From contig NZ_JABSQR010000025.1 of the NCBI RefSeq assembly GCF_013215705.1, positions 1 through 64,000 on the forward strand: 64,000 bases of DNA, given 5' to 3'. How positions within the stretch are numbered: position 1 is the first letter of the stretch; every line of letters begins with the position of its first letter. The DNA comes from Moritella sp. (GTDB taxonomy: Bacteria; Pseudomonadota; Gammaproteobacteria; Enterobacterales; Moritellaceae). Below the pieces are notes generated by a model that saw only the letters and a list, made by a program, of their open reading frames with translations, was not told the DNA's origin and searched no databases. The position numbers and the translations under genes were made by a program. Of the stretch, positions 38,050-47,929 are shown piece by piece.

Positions 38050-39255
38050 TTAAAATAACTTGAACGCGCCAAGTGCTTGACGTGCTAATGCGCGTTTATA
38101 TTCTGGTTTATAACCCATGGTATGTAGGGCTAAATTACGACCTACCACCAGCGGTGCATAATTATTAGCAAACAAAGTCGCTAACGAGGTCGTCATCCAG
38201 ATCGTTTTTTGATGATCGCCTTGACGTTTGTGCCAGTAGCCTTTGGTGACGGCTTGATTGCCGACATCCTGGTCGCTTAAAAAGGCTTGTTCAATTTGAT
38301 AATGTAATACCGCCACGTCACGTAAGCCAAGGTTATAACCTTGACCCGCAATCGGGTGTAATGCATGCGCCGCATTACCAACTACGATACTACGATGTTG
38401 GGTTGGCTCAAGCGCTTCGGTTAACAACAGCGGATACGAAAAACGTTGACCGGTTTTGGTGAACTTACCTAAACGATAGCCAAAACGCTGTTGTAAACGC
38501 GATAAAAACGCCTCATCACTCAATGCCATGATCGCATCCACTTCATCAGAGCGCACTGACCATACTAACGAACTGCGTTGATCTGTCATTGGTAACAACG
38601 CCAACGGACCGGTGTCAGTAAAACGTTCGTAAGCTTTGCCTTCGTGCAATTTACTGGTGGTGACATTGGCAATGATCGCTGTTTGTTCAAAATCTGTCAC
38701 TTCAATTGGTACATGAGTTAATTGACGTACCATTGAATTGTTACCATCGGCACCGACCAATAATTTGCAGCGTATTTGCTGGCCATCATCGAGGGTTAGG
38801 TCGGTATGATCTACTTGGCGATCGAGGCTGACTAACTGATTTGGGCAATACCAGTTGATATTGTTGATCTCAGCGAGACCTTGTTGGAATATATGCCCAG
38901 CGGTTTGCAGTTCGATCACTTGGCCTAATGCGGGCAAGTTGTATTCGCTGTGATCAAGACGGGTAATACCCCAGTGGCCACGATCAGAAACATGAATGTG
39001 TTTGATTGCAGTCGCTGTCGGTGCGATCTTATGCCACAGCTTAAACTGAGTTAAAATCTTCTGTGAACCATAAGATAATGCAATCACACGCGCGTCAAAC
39101 CCAGGGTGGTTACTGGTCGTAGGCGGATTGGCATCAATTAACGCTATCGATAATTGACGGCCATCTTGGTGTTGTATTTGGCTTACCGCGTGTGCAAGTG
39201 TCGCACCGACCATGCCGGCACCCACAATTGCAATATCATATTCAACCACTGACAT
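38050..39255 (-). CDS. ubiH: UbiH-type 2-octaprenyl-6-methoxyphenol hydroxylase
   Basis: A 401-residue FAD monooxygenase paralogous to the following ubiI. Marks are IVGAGMVGATLAHAV at the N-terminus, KLLVGADGNNSMVRQ near residue 165 and VVGNAAHALHPIAGQGYNLGLRD near residue 290. AGGATCG lies ahead of the ATG. It belongs to the ygfB–ubiH–ubiI–gcv synteny, but pepP, the usual upstream neighbour, is not here; a Sel1-repeat gene takes its place. Confidence 0.9.
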   Translation of the reverse strand: MSVVEYDIAIVGAGMVGATLAHAVSQIQHQDGRQLSIALIDANPPTTSNHPGFDARVIALSYGSQKILTQFKLWHKIAPTATAIKHIHVSDRGHWGITRLDHSEYNLPALGQVIELQTAGHIFQQGLAEINNINWYCPNQLVSLDRQVDHTDLTLDDGQQIRCKLLVGADGNNSMVRQLTHVPIEVTDFEQTAIIANVTTSKLHEGKAYERFTDTGPLALLPMTDQRSSLVWSVRSDEVDAIMALSDEAFLSRLQQRFGYRLGKFTKTGQRFSYPLLLTEALEPTQHRSIVVGNAAHALHPIAGQGYNLGLRDVAVLHYQIEQAFLSDQDVGNQAVTKGYWHKRQGDHQKTIWMTTSLATLFANNYAPLVVGRNLALHTMGYKPEYKRALARQALGAFKLF

Positions 39256-39352
39256 TTCGATCCTAACAAGTTATTGGAATTAAAAAACGATGACACTATA
39301 ACAAAATCGCACAACTACAAACAATACAGACCGCGTCTTAAACTAGATGCGG

Positions 39353-40135
39353 CTAACCTTCAAATCGCGTTTCGATTGGTAGATAAGCTAAAAAGCCTTG
39401 TTGTAAGTGATCAAACTGCGCTTTACCCACCAAAATTTCGGTCGAGTTTAACCCTTGTGTCATCTCGGGTTCTGCGGTAATCGCTTCGTCAACACCGGCT
39501 TTTGCTGCTAATAATGTCCACGCATACGCCTGTAATTTATCGGCTTTCACACCTTCACCACGGTAATACATCACCGCAATGTTCTGCCATGCTTGGGTAT
39601 AACCTTGCTGCGCGGCTTTGTTATACCAGCTAAATGCAACGGTTTGATCTTGGAAACAACCGGAGCCCTGATCCAACATACTCGCCAGATTATACTGCGC
39701 TTGTACTAGACCCTGTTCTGCCGCTTGTTCAAAATAGCTAAACGCCAATACCGCATTTGGCTTACCTAATTTACCCTGCAATTGCCCTTGTCCTTGTAAG
39801 TGCAATAACGCCAGATTAAATAACGACTCTGGGTGGCCACAATCGGCGGCACGTTGATAACAACTCACCGCTTGGCTTAAATAATGTTGCTGACCATCTC
39901 CTTGTTCATACTGCAGGGCCAATAAATACAGGGCCATGACCACACCTTCATCGGCTTGTGCACGACAAAAATCGAAGGCTTGCTGTGGATCAGTATAAGC
40001 ATGGTAAGTTTGACTAAACTGAGTATTACGCACTGCATGTTGTTCGCAGGTAAACGCCGTTTCTGGCCAAATGACGGCTGCAGAGGCACTTGATTTATTA
40101 CTCAACTTCGCCGTTAATTTGTTTATTAAAGACAT
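39353..40135 (-). CDS. Sel1-repeat protein in the pepP position
   Basis: A 260-residue protein with no signal peptide, so probably cytoplasmic. Four or five Sel1-like repeats lie between residues 55 and 220 (for example YLLALQYEQGDG, NLALLHLQGQGQ, NLASMLDQGSG, NIAVMYYRGEGV). It lies between ygfB and ubiH, where E. coli has pepP (Xaa-Pro aminopeptidase). AAGGAG sits seven bases before the ATG. The repeats suggest a protein-binding scaffold. It is distinct in sequence from the exported Sel1 protein at 14059-15066. Confidence 0.85.
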   Translation of the reverse strand: MSLINKLTAKLSNKSSASAAVIWPETAFTCEQHAVRNTQFSQTYHAYTDPQQAFDFCRAQADEGVVMALYLLALQYEQGDGQQHYLSQAVSCYQRAADCGHPESLFNLALLHLQGQGQLQGKLGKPNAVLAFSYFEQAAEQGLVQAQYNLASMLDQGSGCFQDQTVAFSWYNKAAQQGYTQAWQNIAVMYYRGEGVKADKLQAYAWTLLAAKAGVDEAITAEPEMTQGLNSTEILVGKAQFDHLQQGFLAYLPIETRFEG

Positions 40136-40296
40136 AAAACACTCCTTGTCCTATCTACTTAAACCTACCTATAACTTCATCGCTGCGATTGCATCGATAA
40201 GTCTCCATTTAGGTAAGCGTTAATACACGCAATATAATCTTAGCCAGCCAGAATTAATATCATCACGAGCCAAGGTTATATTGCGCTTGCGATAAA

Positions 40297-40866
40297 TTAA
40301 TGCAGTACTGGTATTTTTTTAATTTCACCACTGTCACTTAATTCATTAAAGCAATACGTTGCGCCCATACGCACGTATTCAATGATCTCGTAAAAAGCTT
40401 CTTCTGCTTCGTTGCTATCATCTTCGGTATCAATATCCAGTTGCGCAATACTCGCAAAGTCAGCAATCAATTCTTTCACTTCATCACTAGCATTGGTTGA
40501 TGTCGAATGCACCATGCCAAAACCACCAAGGAAACCTTGCAGCCATTCAGCTAATGCTTCCATGCGTGATTCTAACGGTTGGTCCATATCTGGGATCAAT
40601 AATTCAAAGCCTAACGTCATGTCTTCCAATGCCGCTTCGCTACTGCTATATATGTCAGCGAATACTGATTCCAATGAATCTGGAATACCTAAACCTTCGT
40701 TAAGAAGCTGATCAAACGGTTCTAACCAGGCTTTATTGTCTAGCTTAACGCCACCACATAATAAACCACAGATAACACCGTGCACATCGGCCGGGTGTAC
40801 TAATAAATCACTGTGTTGTAGCTGCGTATTTACGTCAGCAAAAAGAGGAAGTTTAACTTTATCCAT
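40297..40866 (-). CDS. ygfB: YgfB/YecA-family (UPF0149) protein
   Basis: A 189-residue acidic protein of the UPF0149 family. Marks are HPADVHGVICGLLCGG near residue 20, AEWLQGFLGGFG near residue 107 and EAEEAFYEIIEYVRMG near residue 155. The E. coli gene heads the ygfB–pepP–ubiH–visC operon; here it heads the same operon without pepP. In some Pseudomonas the family affects gene regulation; its role here is unknown. Confidence 0.92.
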   Translation of the reverse strand: MDKVKLPLFADVNTQLQHSDLLVHPADVHGVICGLLCGGVKLDNKAWLEPFDQLLNEGLGIPDSLESVFADIYSSSEAALEDMTLGFELLIPDMDQPLESRMEALAEWLQGFLGGFGMVHSTSTNASDEVKELIADFASIAQLDIDTEDDSNEAEEAFYEIIEYVRMGATYCFNELSDSGEIKKIPVLH

Positions 40867-41004
40867 GCGAGGACCTTACCAATAGATTAATGTATTTAGA
40901 ATAATGGGGGCTATATTAGCATTTCACCCAGATCAAGACCATAGCCAAGCAACCGCGAGTCCGCGTTGCCCAGTCCTTAATCGTTTTAGCAACGAGTACA
41001 GACC

Positions 41005-41940
41005 TTACTCAGGCCCATCTAGATCTTGATCATAACCGTAAGCTTCTTGGTCATAACATTGCTGTTTGAGCCAACGTCCTAACTTAACAATATCGGTTTG
41101 TTTGGCGCGGGATTTTTTATACACAAAATAAAAGTTATCTCCCGTTAAGATCTCGTGCATGGGGATCCGCACCAGATTATGCTGCCGGTCTTGATCATTC
41201 ATTAAGTAGTGATTTAACAAAGTGATACCTTGGTCATAACGTGCCGCTTCTGCCGCCATTAACATATGACTAAAATAGTGAACAGTGGCGGTTTTAGGTA
41301 AGGTAAATCCCCCTAACTCACACCAACGCTGCCAATCCTCCCCGAGTGCGCTATCGGGATAAACCGACTGTACCGATAATAGTGGATACTGCCATAACGC
41401 ATCTGGTAGCGGTTGATCTTGGATCTGTTGCCAGAGTTTTTTACCGCACAGCGGATATAAACGCTCGGCATATAAAAACTGACTGACAAAATTACGTTTC
41501 GGTGGGTTCACGGTAATAAAACAATCCGCCACTTGATCACTACAGTCAGGTTCATCCGCCACCATGTTTAATGACAGATCAATTTCGGGGTATTGCTGAC
41601 GTAAGTTATCCAATCGCGGGATCAACCACTTTACCGCCAACGAGCTGTATAAGGCTAAGCGGATCTTGCCGGACTTACCTTCTCGGAGCTGCTGGCTGGC
41701 CGTAGAGATATTCGCCAGTGATTGACTTACCTCTTCATAATATCGCTCGCCCATGTCGGTCATTGATAAGGTTCGACCTCTACGGTTAAACATCGATTCC
41801 CCCAGATACTCTTCTAACTGACGTACCTGATGACTGACCGCACTTTGGGTGATATTTAGCTGGTCAGCCGCTTTGGAAAAACTGTTAAAACGGGCGACCG
41901 CTTCAAAACATTGCAACGCACGTAACGGGGGAAGTTTCAC
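41005..41940 (-). CDS. LysR-family regulator, GcvA-like
   Basis: A 311-residue LysR regulator. It opens LPPLRALQCFEAVARFNSFSKAADQLNITQSAVSHQVRQLE, the winged HTH typical of the GcvA branch, with the substrate-binding domain from about residue 90. It is divergent from the DMT-type transporter gene at 42108, so it probably regulates it. The gcv genes are nearby (5 kb) but GcvA identity is not certain. The effector is unknown. Confidence 0.85.
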   Translation of the reverse strand: MKLPPLRALQCFEAVARFNSFSKAADQLNITQSAVSHQVRQLEEYLGESMFNRRGRTLSMTDMGERYYEEVSQSLANISTASQQLREGKSGKIRLALYSSLAVKWLIPRLDNLRQQYPEIDLSLNMVADEPDCSDQVADCFITVNPPKRNFVSQFLYAERLYPLCGKKLWQQIQDQPLPDALWQYPLLSVQSVYPDSALGEDWQRWCELGGFTLPKTATVHYFSHMLMAAEAARYDQGITLLNHYLMNDQDRQHNLVRIPMHEILTGDNFYFVYKKSRAKQTDIVKLGRWLKQQCYDQEAYGYDQDLDGPE

Positions 41941-42107
41941 TATTAGCTCAGCTCATACTAAAAATATATTTATCATTATACTTCATCATAGCTTTTGGAA
42001 TATGCTAGCCACATCACACTTTTATCTTTCAACTAACCAGCCTATTTACTGTTTATGTTGCTACTTATGCTTTTTATTACTTTATATTTTTATAGTTGGA
42101 ATTCACT

Positions 42108-43055
42108 ATGCCTAAAATGTCTGTCGGTTTAGCAATGATTTTGCTTATTATTGGTAACATTGTTGCCGTTTTTTCTGATGCCTTAATTAAGACATTATCG
42201 GAAGATATCGCGGTATATCAATTTGTGTTTTTCCGACAACTGACAGCTGTACTGCTGCTGATCCCATTTTGTTTAACCAGCAGTAGAAAGAGTTTGGTTG
42301 ATGGCTTGAAGTGGCATGCGGTACGTGGCCATATTTGGCTATTAGGTGTCATTTTTATGGTTTATGCCATTAACGCCATGCCATTAGCAACCGCCAATGC
42401 CATCTTTTATGCCGCGCCATTAATTATGTTGCCCATGGCGATGTTGTGGTTTCAAGAAAAATTAACCGTGCACTCGGTTGCTGCCGGAATTTTTGGTTTT
42501 GTTGGCGTACTAATCGTCATCCGCCCAACCCAACTTGACTGGGCTGCTATTGCGGCACTGATTGTTGCGTTCACCTTAGCAGCCAATAATTTATTGATCC
42601 GTAAACTGCCAAAACACCAAACGGTATTTCAAACCTTACTGTTAACCAATTTAGTCGGTATGCCGGCGTCTCTCGGGTTAGTGGTATGGGAAGGTAAACC
42701 CTGGGATTTCGCCCCACTATTAACAGCGGCTGGGTCAACACTGTTTATCCTTATCTATGCTGGTTTTTGTGTGTTGGCTTATCGTTCTGGCGAAGCAAGT
42801 AAAATTGCCAGTGCTGAATACAGTGGTTTAATTGGCGCTGTGGTTGTCGGTCTTATCTGGTTTGATGAAATCCCTGATATCGGCATGGCAATTGGCACCG
42901 CCTTTATTATTCTGCCGTTATTATGGTTAGCAAAAGTGGAAGCGAAAAACAAACGTTTGGCAAAACAAGCGAACGCAGAACCAACCAATGCGCAGCAAGA
43001 CGTCGATAACAGCTTGGCAAAACCATTTTTAGCGACCAACACGTCGGGCGTATAA
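42108..43055 (+). CDS. EamA/DMT-family transporter
   Basis: A 315-residue permease with ten hydrophobic segments in two EamA repeats. The first repeat carries FSDALIKTLSEDIAVYQFVFFRQ near residue 25 and ATANAIFYAAPLIMLPMA near residue 95. The second carries YRSGEASKIASAEYSGLIGAVVVG near residue 225. Such proteins move small metabolites or amino acids. ATG 42108 follows TGGA at a short distance; the TTG at 42096 is also in frame. It is divergent from the LysR regulator, and a near-palindromic hairpin (GGCCGCTAT/ATAGCGGTC, about 43087-43113) follows. Confidence 0.85.
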   Translation: MPKMSVGLAMILLIIGNIVAVFSDALIKTLSEDIAVYQFVFFRQLTAVLLLIPFCLTSSRKSLVDGLKWHAVRGHIWLLGVIFMVYAINAMPLATANAIFYAAPLIMLPMAMLWFQEKLTVHSVAAGIFGFVGVLIVIRPTQLDWAAIAALIVAFTLAANNLLIRKLPKHQTVFQTLLLTNLVGMPASLGLVVWEGKPWDFAPLLTAAGSTLFILIYAGFCVLAYRSGEASKIASAEYSGLIGAVVVGLIWFDEIPDIGMAIGTAFIILPLLWLAKVEAKNKRLAKQANAEPTNAQQDVDNSLAKPFLATNTSGV

Positions 43056-43386
43056 ACATCAGTCACTGACGCGTAACACTGTCAACGGCCGCTATGCATA
43101 CGTAATAGCGGTCAAATCACCCGATAAATTAGAGTAAAATAGTTAACTGTCACGTCTACTTTTTCCCGTAAATCCCCGTATTTTATACCGATTAATCCAT
43201 ACCACCCGCTAAAATTAATACTAAGCTGTTGGATTTATGGGCAAGTTGATTAATCTCGATCCGCAACTCCAAACTTCAATTAGATAAGCCCTTGCAATGC
43301 TCACAATTGCGAGATATAGTCAGGTCAGACATATCAGCCAAGGTGCTTGATATAGCCCTTGTAGCCAGATAACTTAGAGTATAAAC
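43056..43386. other. zapA upstream region, 330 bases
   Basis: A hairpin that may end the transporter transcript lies at about 43087-43113. No gene is seen in the rest, which should contain the zapA promoter. Confidence 0.4.
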
Positions 43387-43707
43387 ATGAGTACAACTGC
43401 GGTTGATATTTCAATATTGGGTCGCCACTTTAAAGTCGGAAGTCCAAGTGAAGATGTTGATGAACTTCATCAAACAGCGGCAGTACTGAACAATAAGTTA
43501 GAAGAAATACGAACGAAGACTAATATCAAGAATTTAGAGCAATTAGCTGTAATGGCGGCGTTAAATTTTTGCCATGAACTTCGTCAAGAACGTCATAAAA
43601 CAACAGAATATACAAATACCGTAGATGATCGCATTCAATTGTTACAAGACACCATTGAACGCGCTTTAATCAATAATAACGTTGATAAAGAACCGTCTAC
43701 AGTATAA
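43387..43707 (+). CDS. zapA: cell division protein ZapA
   Basis: A 106-residue protein. The N-terminal strand region (VDISILGRHFKVGSPSEDVDEL) and the long C-terminal helix (LNNKLEEIRTKTNIKNLEQLAVMAALN) are typical. ZapA binds FtsZ and cross-links its filaments at the division ring. It lies immediately before 6S RNA and fau, the standard gammaproteobacterial order. Confidence 0.95.
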   Translation: MSTTAVDISILGRHFKVGSPSEDVDELHQTAAVLNNKLEEIRTKTNIKNLEQLAVMAALNFCHELRQERHKTTEYTNTVDDRIQLLQDTIERALINNNVDKEPSTV

Positions 43708-43712
43708 CCAAA

Positions 43713-43896
43713 TAACCCTGGGGTGATTGGTATGCGGGTTATGTCCCTGAGCCGATAATCACACTTTATAGGCATTCATTCCTGTTGCTATTGTGCAAGC
43801 TCAGCTCGTACTGAGAAGCCTGACGCAACAGCTTGAATTGCCGACCTGAACCTTCTGGTTCAGGACTAAACCTTGTAGCCGCACCCTGGGGCCCCC
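43713..43896 (+). ncRNA. ssrS: 6S RNA
   Basis: About 184 bases between zapA and fau, the standard place of ssrS. The 5' arm AACCCTGGGGTG pairs with the 3' arm CACCCTGGGGCC region, the conserved TCCCTGAGCCGATA lies near 43751 and the 3' half has CTGAGAAGCCTGACGC. The central bulge mimics an open promoter and sequesters sigma-70 RNA polymerase in stationary phase. The ends are approximate. Confidence 0.9.
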
Positions 43897-43950
43897 TTCT
43901 TGTGTTAACATCAATCCATTACCGAATTTAACGAGTATGGGATCTTGTTT

Positions 43951-44568
43951 ATGTCTGATTTACCCCCCCTAATAGCAACTACCCGATCCGCAATAAGACA
44001 ACAAATACGCCAACGTCGCCAGCAGCTTTCAATCCAGCAGCAGCAACAAGCAGGCCGTGATCTGGTTCATCAGTTTAGTCAGCACCCGCATATTCAATCC
44101 GCCCAACATATTGCTATTTATTTACATAACGATGGCGAACTCGATACCCAAGCGGTTATTGACTGGTGTTGGCAGCAAGGCAAACAAGTCTACATTCCTA
44201 TTTTACACCCGTTTAGTCACAAGCAACTATTGTTTACCCGGCTTACTGCGACAACGCTATTAATCAAAAACAAATACGGCATTAGTGAACCACCACTGAA
44301 TGTCACTCAAGTGATCCCGTATCTGGCGTTAGATCTGGTGTGTAGTCCGTTAGTCGCATTTGATTTATGCGGTAATCGTTTAGGCATGGGCGGCGGTTAT
44401 TATGATCGTACTTTTTCGCAACATCAGTTTGTACGTGACGATCAACAGCCTCCCTACGTGCTGGGTTTGGCCCATGACTGCCAACAGCATGATAATTTAC
44501 CCATTGCGCCCTGGGACATGCCGATTAAAGAAATAATTACGCCATCCAGAACATTAGCGTTTTGTTAA
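43951..44568 (+). CDS. fau: 5-formyltetrahydrofolate cyclo-ligase
   Basis: A 205-residue enzyme that uses ATP to convert 5-formyl-THF to 5,10-methenyl-THF. The phosphate/Mg segment GNRLGMGGGYYDR near residue 142 is intact, as is the N-terminal RQQIRQRRQQL helix. In E. coli this gene is also named ygfA and follows ssrS. ATG 43951 is favoured over TTG 43945; the ribosome site is weak in either case. Confidence 0.93.
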   Translation: MSDLPPLIATTRSAIRQQIRQRRQQLSIQQQQQAGRDLVHQFSQHPHIQSAQHIAIYLHNDGELDTQAVIDWCWQQGKQVYIPILHPFSHKQLLFTRLTATTLLIKNKYGISEPPLNVTQVIPYLALDLVCSPLVAFDLCGNRLGMGGGYYDRTFSQHQFVRDDQQPPYVLGLAHDCQQHDNLPIAPWDMPIKEIITPSRTLAFC

Positions 44569-44669
44569 CCATACGTCATTGGCATATTAGGGGAATTTAA
44601 GTATATAATCAGATCGATAATATACAAGTCGATCTCCGTATCAAGCCAATCAATAATAATGGATATAAC

Positions 44670-45326
44670 ATGACTCAAGATGAATTAAAAAAAGCAGCAG
44701 GCTGGGCAGCATTAGAATATGTTCAAAAAGATAGCATCGTCGGTGTCGGTACCGGCTCAACCGTTAATCATTTTATTGATGCATTAGGTACAATTCGCGA
44801 AGACATTAAAGGTGCCGTTTCAAGTTCTATCGAATCAACTAAGCGCTTAGAAGCAATGGGAATTGAAGTATTTGATTTAAACAGTATCCCGCACCTTGAT
44901 ATCTATGTTGATGGGGCTGACGAAATTGATAGCAACAACAACATGATTAAAGGTGGTGGCGCAGCGCTAACACGTGAAAAGATCGTTGCTGCAGTAGCAA
45001 ACCAATTCGTGTGTATTATTGATGATACGAAAAATGTCGATGTTCTCGGCGATTTCCCATTACCCGTTGAAGTGATCCCTATGGCCCGCTCTTACGTGGG
45101 ACGTGAATTAGTTAAACTCGGTGGTGATCCGGTTTACCGTGAAGGTGTTGTGACAGATAACGGCAATATTATTCTGGATGTATACAACATGCAGATCACC
45201 GATCCGAAAGCACTAGAAATTGCAATCAATGGCTTAGTGGGCGTAGTAACAAATGGTCTATTCGCTGCTCGCGGCGCGGACATTGTGCTAACTGGCACAC
45301 AAGATGGCGTGAAAACAACTAAGTAA
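44670..45326 (+). CDS. rpiA: ribose-5-phosphate isomerase A
   Basis: A 218-residue pentose-phosphate enzyme. Marks are [16 protein letters not shown] near residue 24, DGADEID near residue 85 and [16 protein letters not shown] with the catalytic glutamate near residue 100. Length fits the family (219 in E. coli). A hairpin (CTGGTGT/ACACCAG, 45337-45359) follows the stop without a strong T-run. serA follows as in relatives. Confidence 0.96.
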   Translation: MTQDELKKAAGWAALEYVQKDSIVGVGTGSTVNHFIDALGTIREDIKGAVSSSIESTKRLEAMGIEVFDLNSIPHLDIYVDGADEIDSNNNMIKGGGAALTREKIVAAVANQFVCIIDDTKNVDVLGDFPLPVEVIPMARSYVGRELVKLGGDPVYREGVVTDNGNIILDVYNMQITDPKALEIAINGLVGVVTNGLFAARGADIVLTGTQDGVKTTK

Positions 45327-45604
45327 ATATATTAAACTGGTGTTACCTAACGACACCAGTCCCACCTCCTTTCTGAATATAAACAAAACATATTATATAA
45401 GTATAACAATTAGTTATATTCAACTTTATTTGATAAATAAACATTTTTATAATCCAAATTCTGCAATTATCAAACAAATCAGGTAGCTGTAAACCACAAA
45501 TTAACTATTTTCTTTGATTTTCATCACAAATATTCACTAATGAAATAAAACCTGCTACTTTATCATTTAGTGCGATTTGCAAAATATGTGATAAAGGAAT
45601 TTAC

Positions 45605-46834
45605 ATGACCAACCTCTCTCTTCAGAAAGATAAGATCAAGATATTACTTCTTGAAGGACTACATCAAAGTGCAGTCGATACGTTCACTAATGCCGGTTAC
45701 ACCAATATCGAATCGATTAAGACCGCATTAAGTGAAGAAGAATTGTGTGAAAAAATTAAAGATGTGCATTTTGTCGGTATTCGCTCCCGCACTCATTTAA
45801 ATGCAAACGTCATTGCAGCTGCAAAAAAATTGGTTGGTATTGGCTGTTTTTGTATTGGTACAAATCAGGTTGATCTTGCTGCAGCTCAGAAAGCGGCGGT
45901 CCCTGTTTTTAATGCACCATTCTCGAACACCCGCAGTGTGGCTGAATTAGTACTCGGCGAAATCCTATTATTATTACGCGGTATTCCAGAGAAAAATGCG
46001 AAAGCACACCGTGGCGAATGGCAAAAATCCGCAACCGGCTCTTACGAAGCTCGTGGCAAACAATTGGGTATTATTGGTTATGGTCATATCGGTATTCAAT
46101 TAAGTATTTTGGCTGAAAGCTTAGGTCTGCGTGTGAAGTATTATGACGTTGAAACCAAGCTTTCACTGGGTAATGCCGAGCAGCTCATGAGCATGGAAGA
46201 CTTGTTAGCAACGTCTGACATTATCTCGCTACACGTACCAGAAACCCCACAAACCAAACTGATGATGGGTGAAGTTGAATTTGCACAAATGAAAGATGGC
46301 GCGATCTTCATTAATGCTTCACGCGGCACAGTGGTTGATATTGATGCGCTTGTCTCAGCACTGGCAAGCAAGAAAATATCGGGTGCAGCGATTGATGTAT
46401 TCCCGACCGAACCAGCATCAAATAATGACGAGTTCATCTCGCCGTTACGCCAGTTTGATAATGTGATCCTAACACCACACGTGGGTGGTAGTACCCAAGA
46501 AGCACAAGAAAATATCGGCTATGAAGTGGCTGGTAAACTGACTAAATATTCGGATAATGGTTCAACCCTGTCTGCAGTTAACTTCCCTGAAGTATCACTA
46601 CCAAACCATGCAGGTTCAAGCCGCCTGATGCATATTCACCAGAACCAACCTGGTATCTTAAACCAGATCACCCAAGCATTTGCTGAAGAAGGGGTGAATA
46701 TTTCGGGTCAATACCTACAAACTGCAGGCGATATTGGTTATGTGGTTATTGATGTCGAAAGTGCACATGCAGAACGTGGTTTAGCAAAACTTAAATCTAT
46801 TAGCGGTACTATCCGTTCGCGTTTATTACGCTAG
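45605..46834 (+). CDS. serA: D-3-phosphoglycerate dehydrogenase
   Basis: A 409-residue first enzyme of serine synthesis. The NAD motif LGIIGYGHIGIQLS lies near residue 150, the catalytic histidine in LTPHVGGSTQEAQENIG near residue 290, and a C-terminal ACT domain (residues about 335-409) should give serine feedback inhibition. AAGGAA precedes the ATG. It is preceded by a 278-base AT-rich region that should carry its promoter and is followed by a strong terminator. Confidence 0.97.
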   Translation: MTNLSLQKDKIKILLLEGLHQSAVDTFTNAGYTNIESIKTALSEEELCEKIKDVHFVGIRSRTHLNANVIAAAKKLVGIGCFCIGTNQVDLAAAQKAAVPVFNAPFSNTRSVAELVLGEILLLLRGIPEKNAKAHRGEWQKSATGSYEARGKQLGIIGYGHIGIQLSILAESLGLRVKYYDVETKLSLGNAEQLMSMEDLLATSDIISLHVPETPQTKLMMGEVEFAQMKDGAIFINASRGTVVDIDALVSALASKKISGAAIDVFPTEPASNNDEFISPLRQFDNVILTPHVGGSTQEAQENIGYEVAGKLTKYSDNGSTLSAVNFPEVSLPNHAGSSRLMHIHQNQPGILNQITQAFAEEGVNISGQYLQTAGDIGYVVIDVESAHAERGLAKLKSISGTIRSRLLR

Positions 46835-46891
46835 ATAGAGCCCTCTCTAACCCTCCCCCCTTAGCTTTTATAGCTAACACTGGAAGGGAAC

Positions 46892-46929
46892 AAAAAAGCC
46901 TGTCAGTTTGCGCTGACAGGCTTTTTTTT
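46892..46929. terminator. bidirectional terminator between serA and the LysR gene
   Basis: AAAAAAGCCTGTCAG pairs with CTGACAGGCTTTTTT around TTTGCG. A-runs and T-runs flank it on both sides, so it can end both convergent transcripts. Confidence 0.93.
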
Positions 46930-46946
46930 GCTTATGTTTGTGGCTA

Positions 46947-47840
46947 TTATTGTGGATATAGCTCTCGCAGTAAACCCGTGATCCATTGATGAATCTGAGT
47001 TTGATTCGAGCGTTGATGCCATGCCGCCACAACCTCAAAACTGGGTAGTGGCTCAGGTAATACTACTTCCACTAATTTATCATTGGGTAACATACGGGAT
47101 GGTAAAAATGCCAACACCCCCATCGCCTCAATACAATCTGGCGCGACTGAGAAACTCGGCAGTGACATAATAATATTACGCTGAAAACCCTTTGCAGCGA
47201 ACCATTCGTCTGCCGATCCCTTTAGCGTCGCCCGTGAAGGTGAAATAACCAATTGTGGCGCGGCGGCAATCTCTTTTAAACTCAGTCCCTGATATTCATT
47301 GGCCACCGCCTTCGCAGCCACACACACATGACGCTCTTCATACAGCAGCATCGACGGACAGGTTATCGGAATAAACGCGGGAAAAGTTAACGCTAAATCA
47401 ATCTCGCCGGTGGCCATTAACTGAATTAAATTATCCGATTCAAAGCGACGAATGATGATTTTTAAATGCGGGGCATGTTGTCTGATCTGCACTAATAAAG
47501 AAGGTAAAATAACGCGCATCGCATAATCTGAAGCACTGATTTTATATACCCCATTCAATCGTTGCGGATTGAACTCTGCTAATTCAGTTAATTCACCAAT
47601 AGCCATTAATATTTGTTGGATTTTGGGGGCTAACTCTTGCGCTTTTGGGGTGGGTACCACGCCATGACTGCCACGAATAAATAGCCTATCTTGGAATATA
47701 TCTCGCAGTTTTTTCAATTGCTCACTAACGGCTTGCTGAGTAATACCGAGCTTAGCGGCAGCTTTCGTTAAGCTGTGTAACTGTAATAATGCAGCAAGCA
47801 CCCTTAATTGTTTTATTTCCAGCTTACTGATATCAGCCAT
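46947..47840 (-). CDS. LysR-family transcriptional regulator
   Basis: A 297-residue LysR regulator with an N-terminal HTH (LAALLQLHSLTKAAAKLGITQQAVSEQLKKL) and a substrate domain from about residue 95 (YKISASDYAMRVILPSLL), in the NodD/LinR style. It is divergent from the Old Yellow Enzyme gene, with 89 bases between the starts, so it probably regulates that gene. The inducer is unknown. Confidence 0.88.
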   Translation of the reverse strand: MADISKLEIKQLRVLAALLQLHSLTKAAAKLGITQQAVSEQLKKLRDIFQDRLFIRGSHGVVPTPKAQELAPKIQQILMAIGELTELAEFNPQRLNGVYKISASDYAMRVILPSLLVQIRQHAPHLKIIIRRFESDNLIQLMATGEIDLALTFPAFIPITCPSMLLYEERHVCVAAKAVANEYQGLSLKEIAAAPQLVISPSRATLKGSADEWFAAKGFQRNIIMSLPSFSVAPDCIEAMGVLAFLPSRMLPNDKLVEVVLPEPLPSFEVVAAWHQRSNQTQIHQWITGLLRELYPQ

Positions 47841-47929
47841 ATTTGTTTCTCATACACACTTCACTTGATTTTCATTGTACCTAAGCAGCGATATAGTTCA
47901 ACTAATAAGCCACTCACGAGATAAAGACC

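Noticed and set aside
45337-45359. Terminator after rpiA
   Set aside because: CTGGTGT/ACACCAG forms a 7-bp hairpin, but there is no T-run, so I did not list it as a separate terminator.
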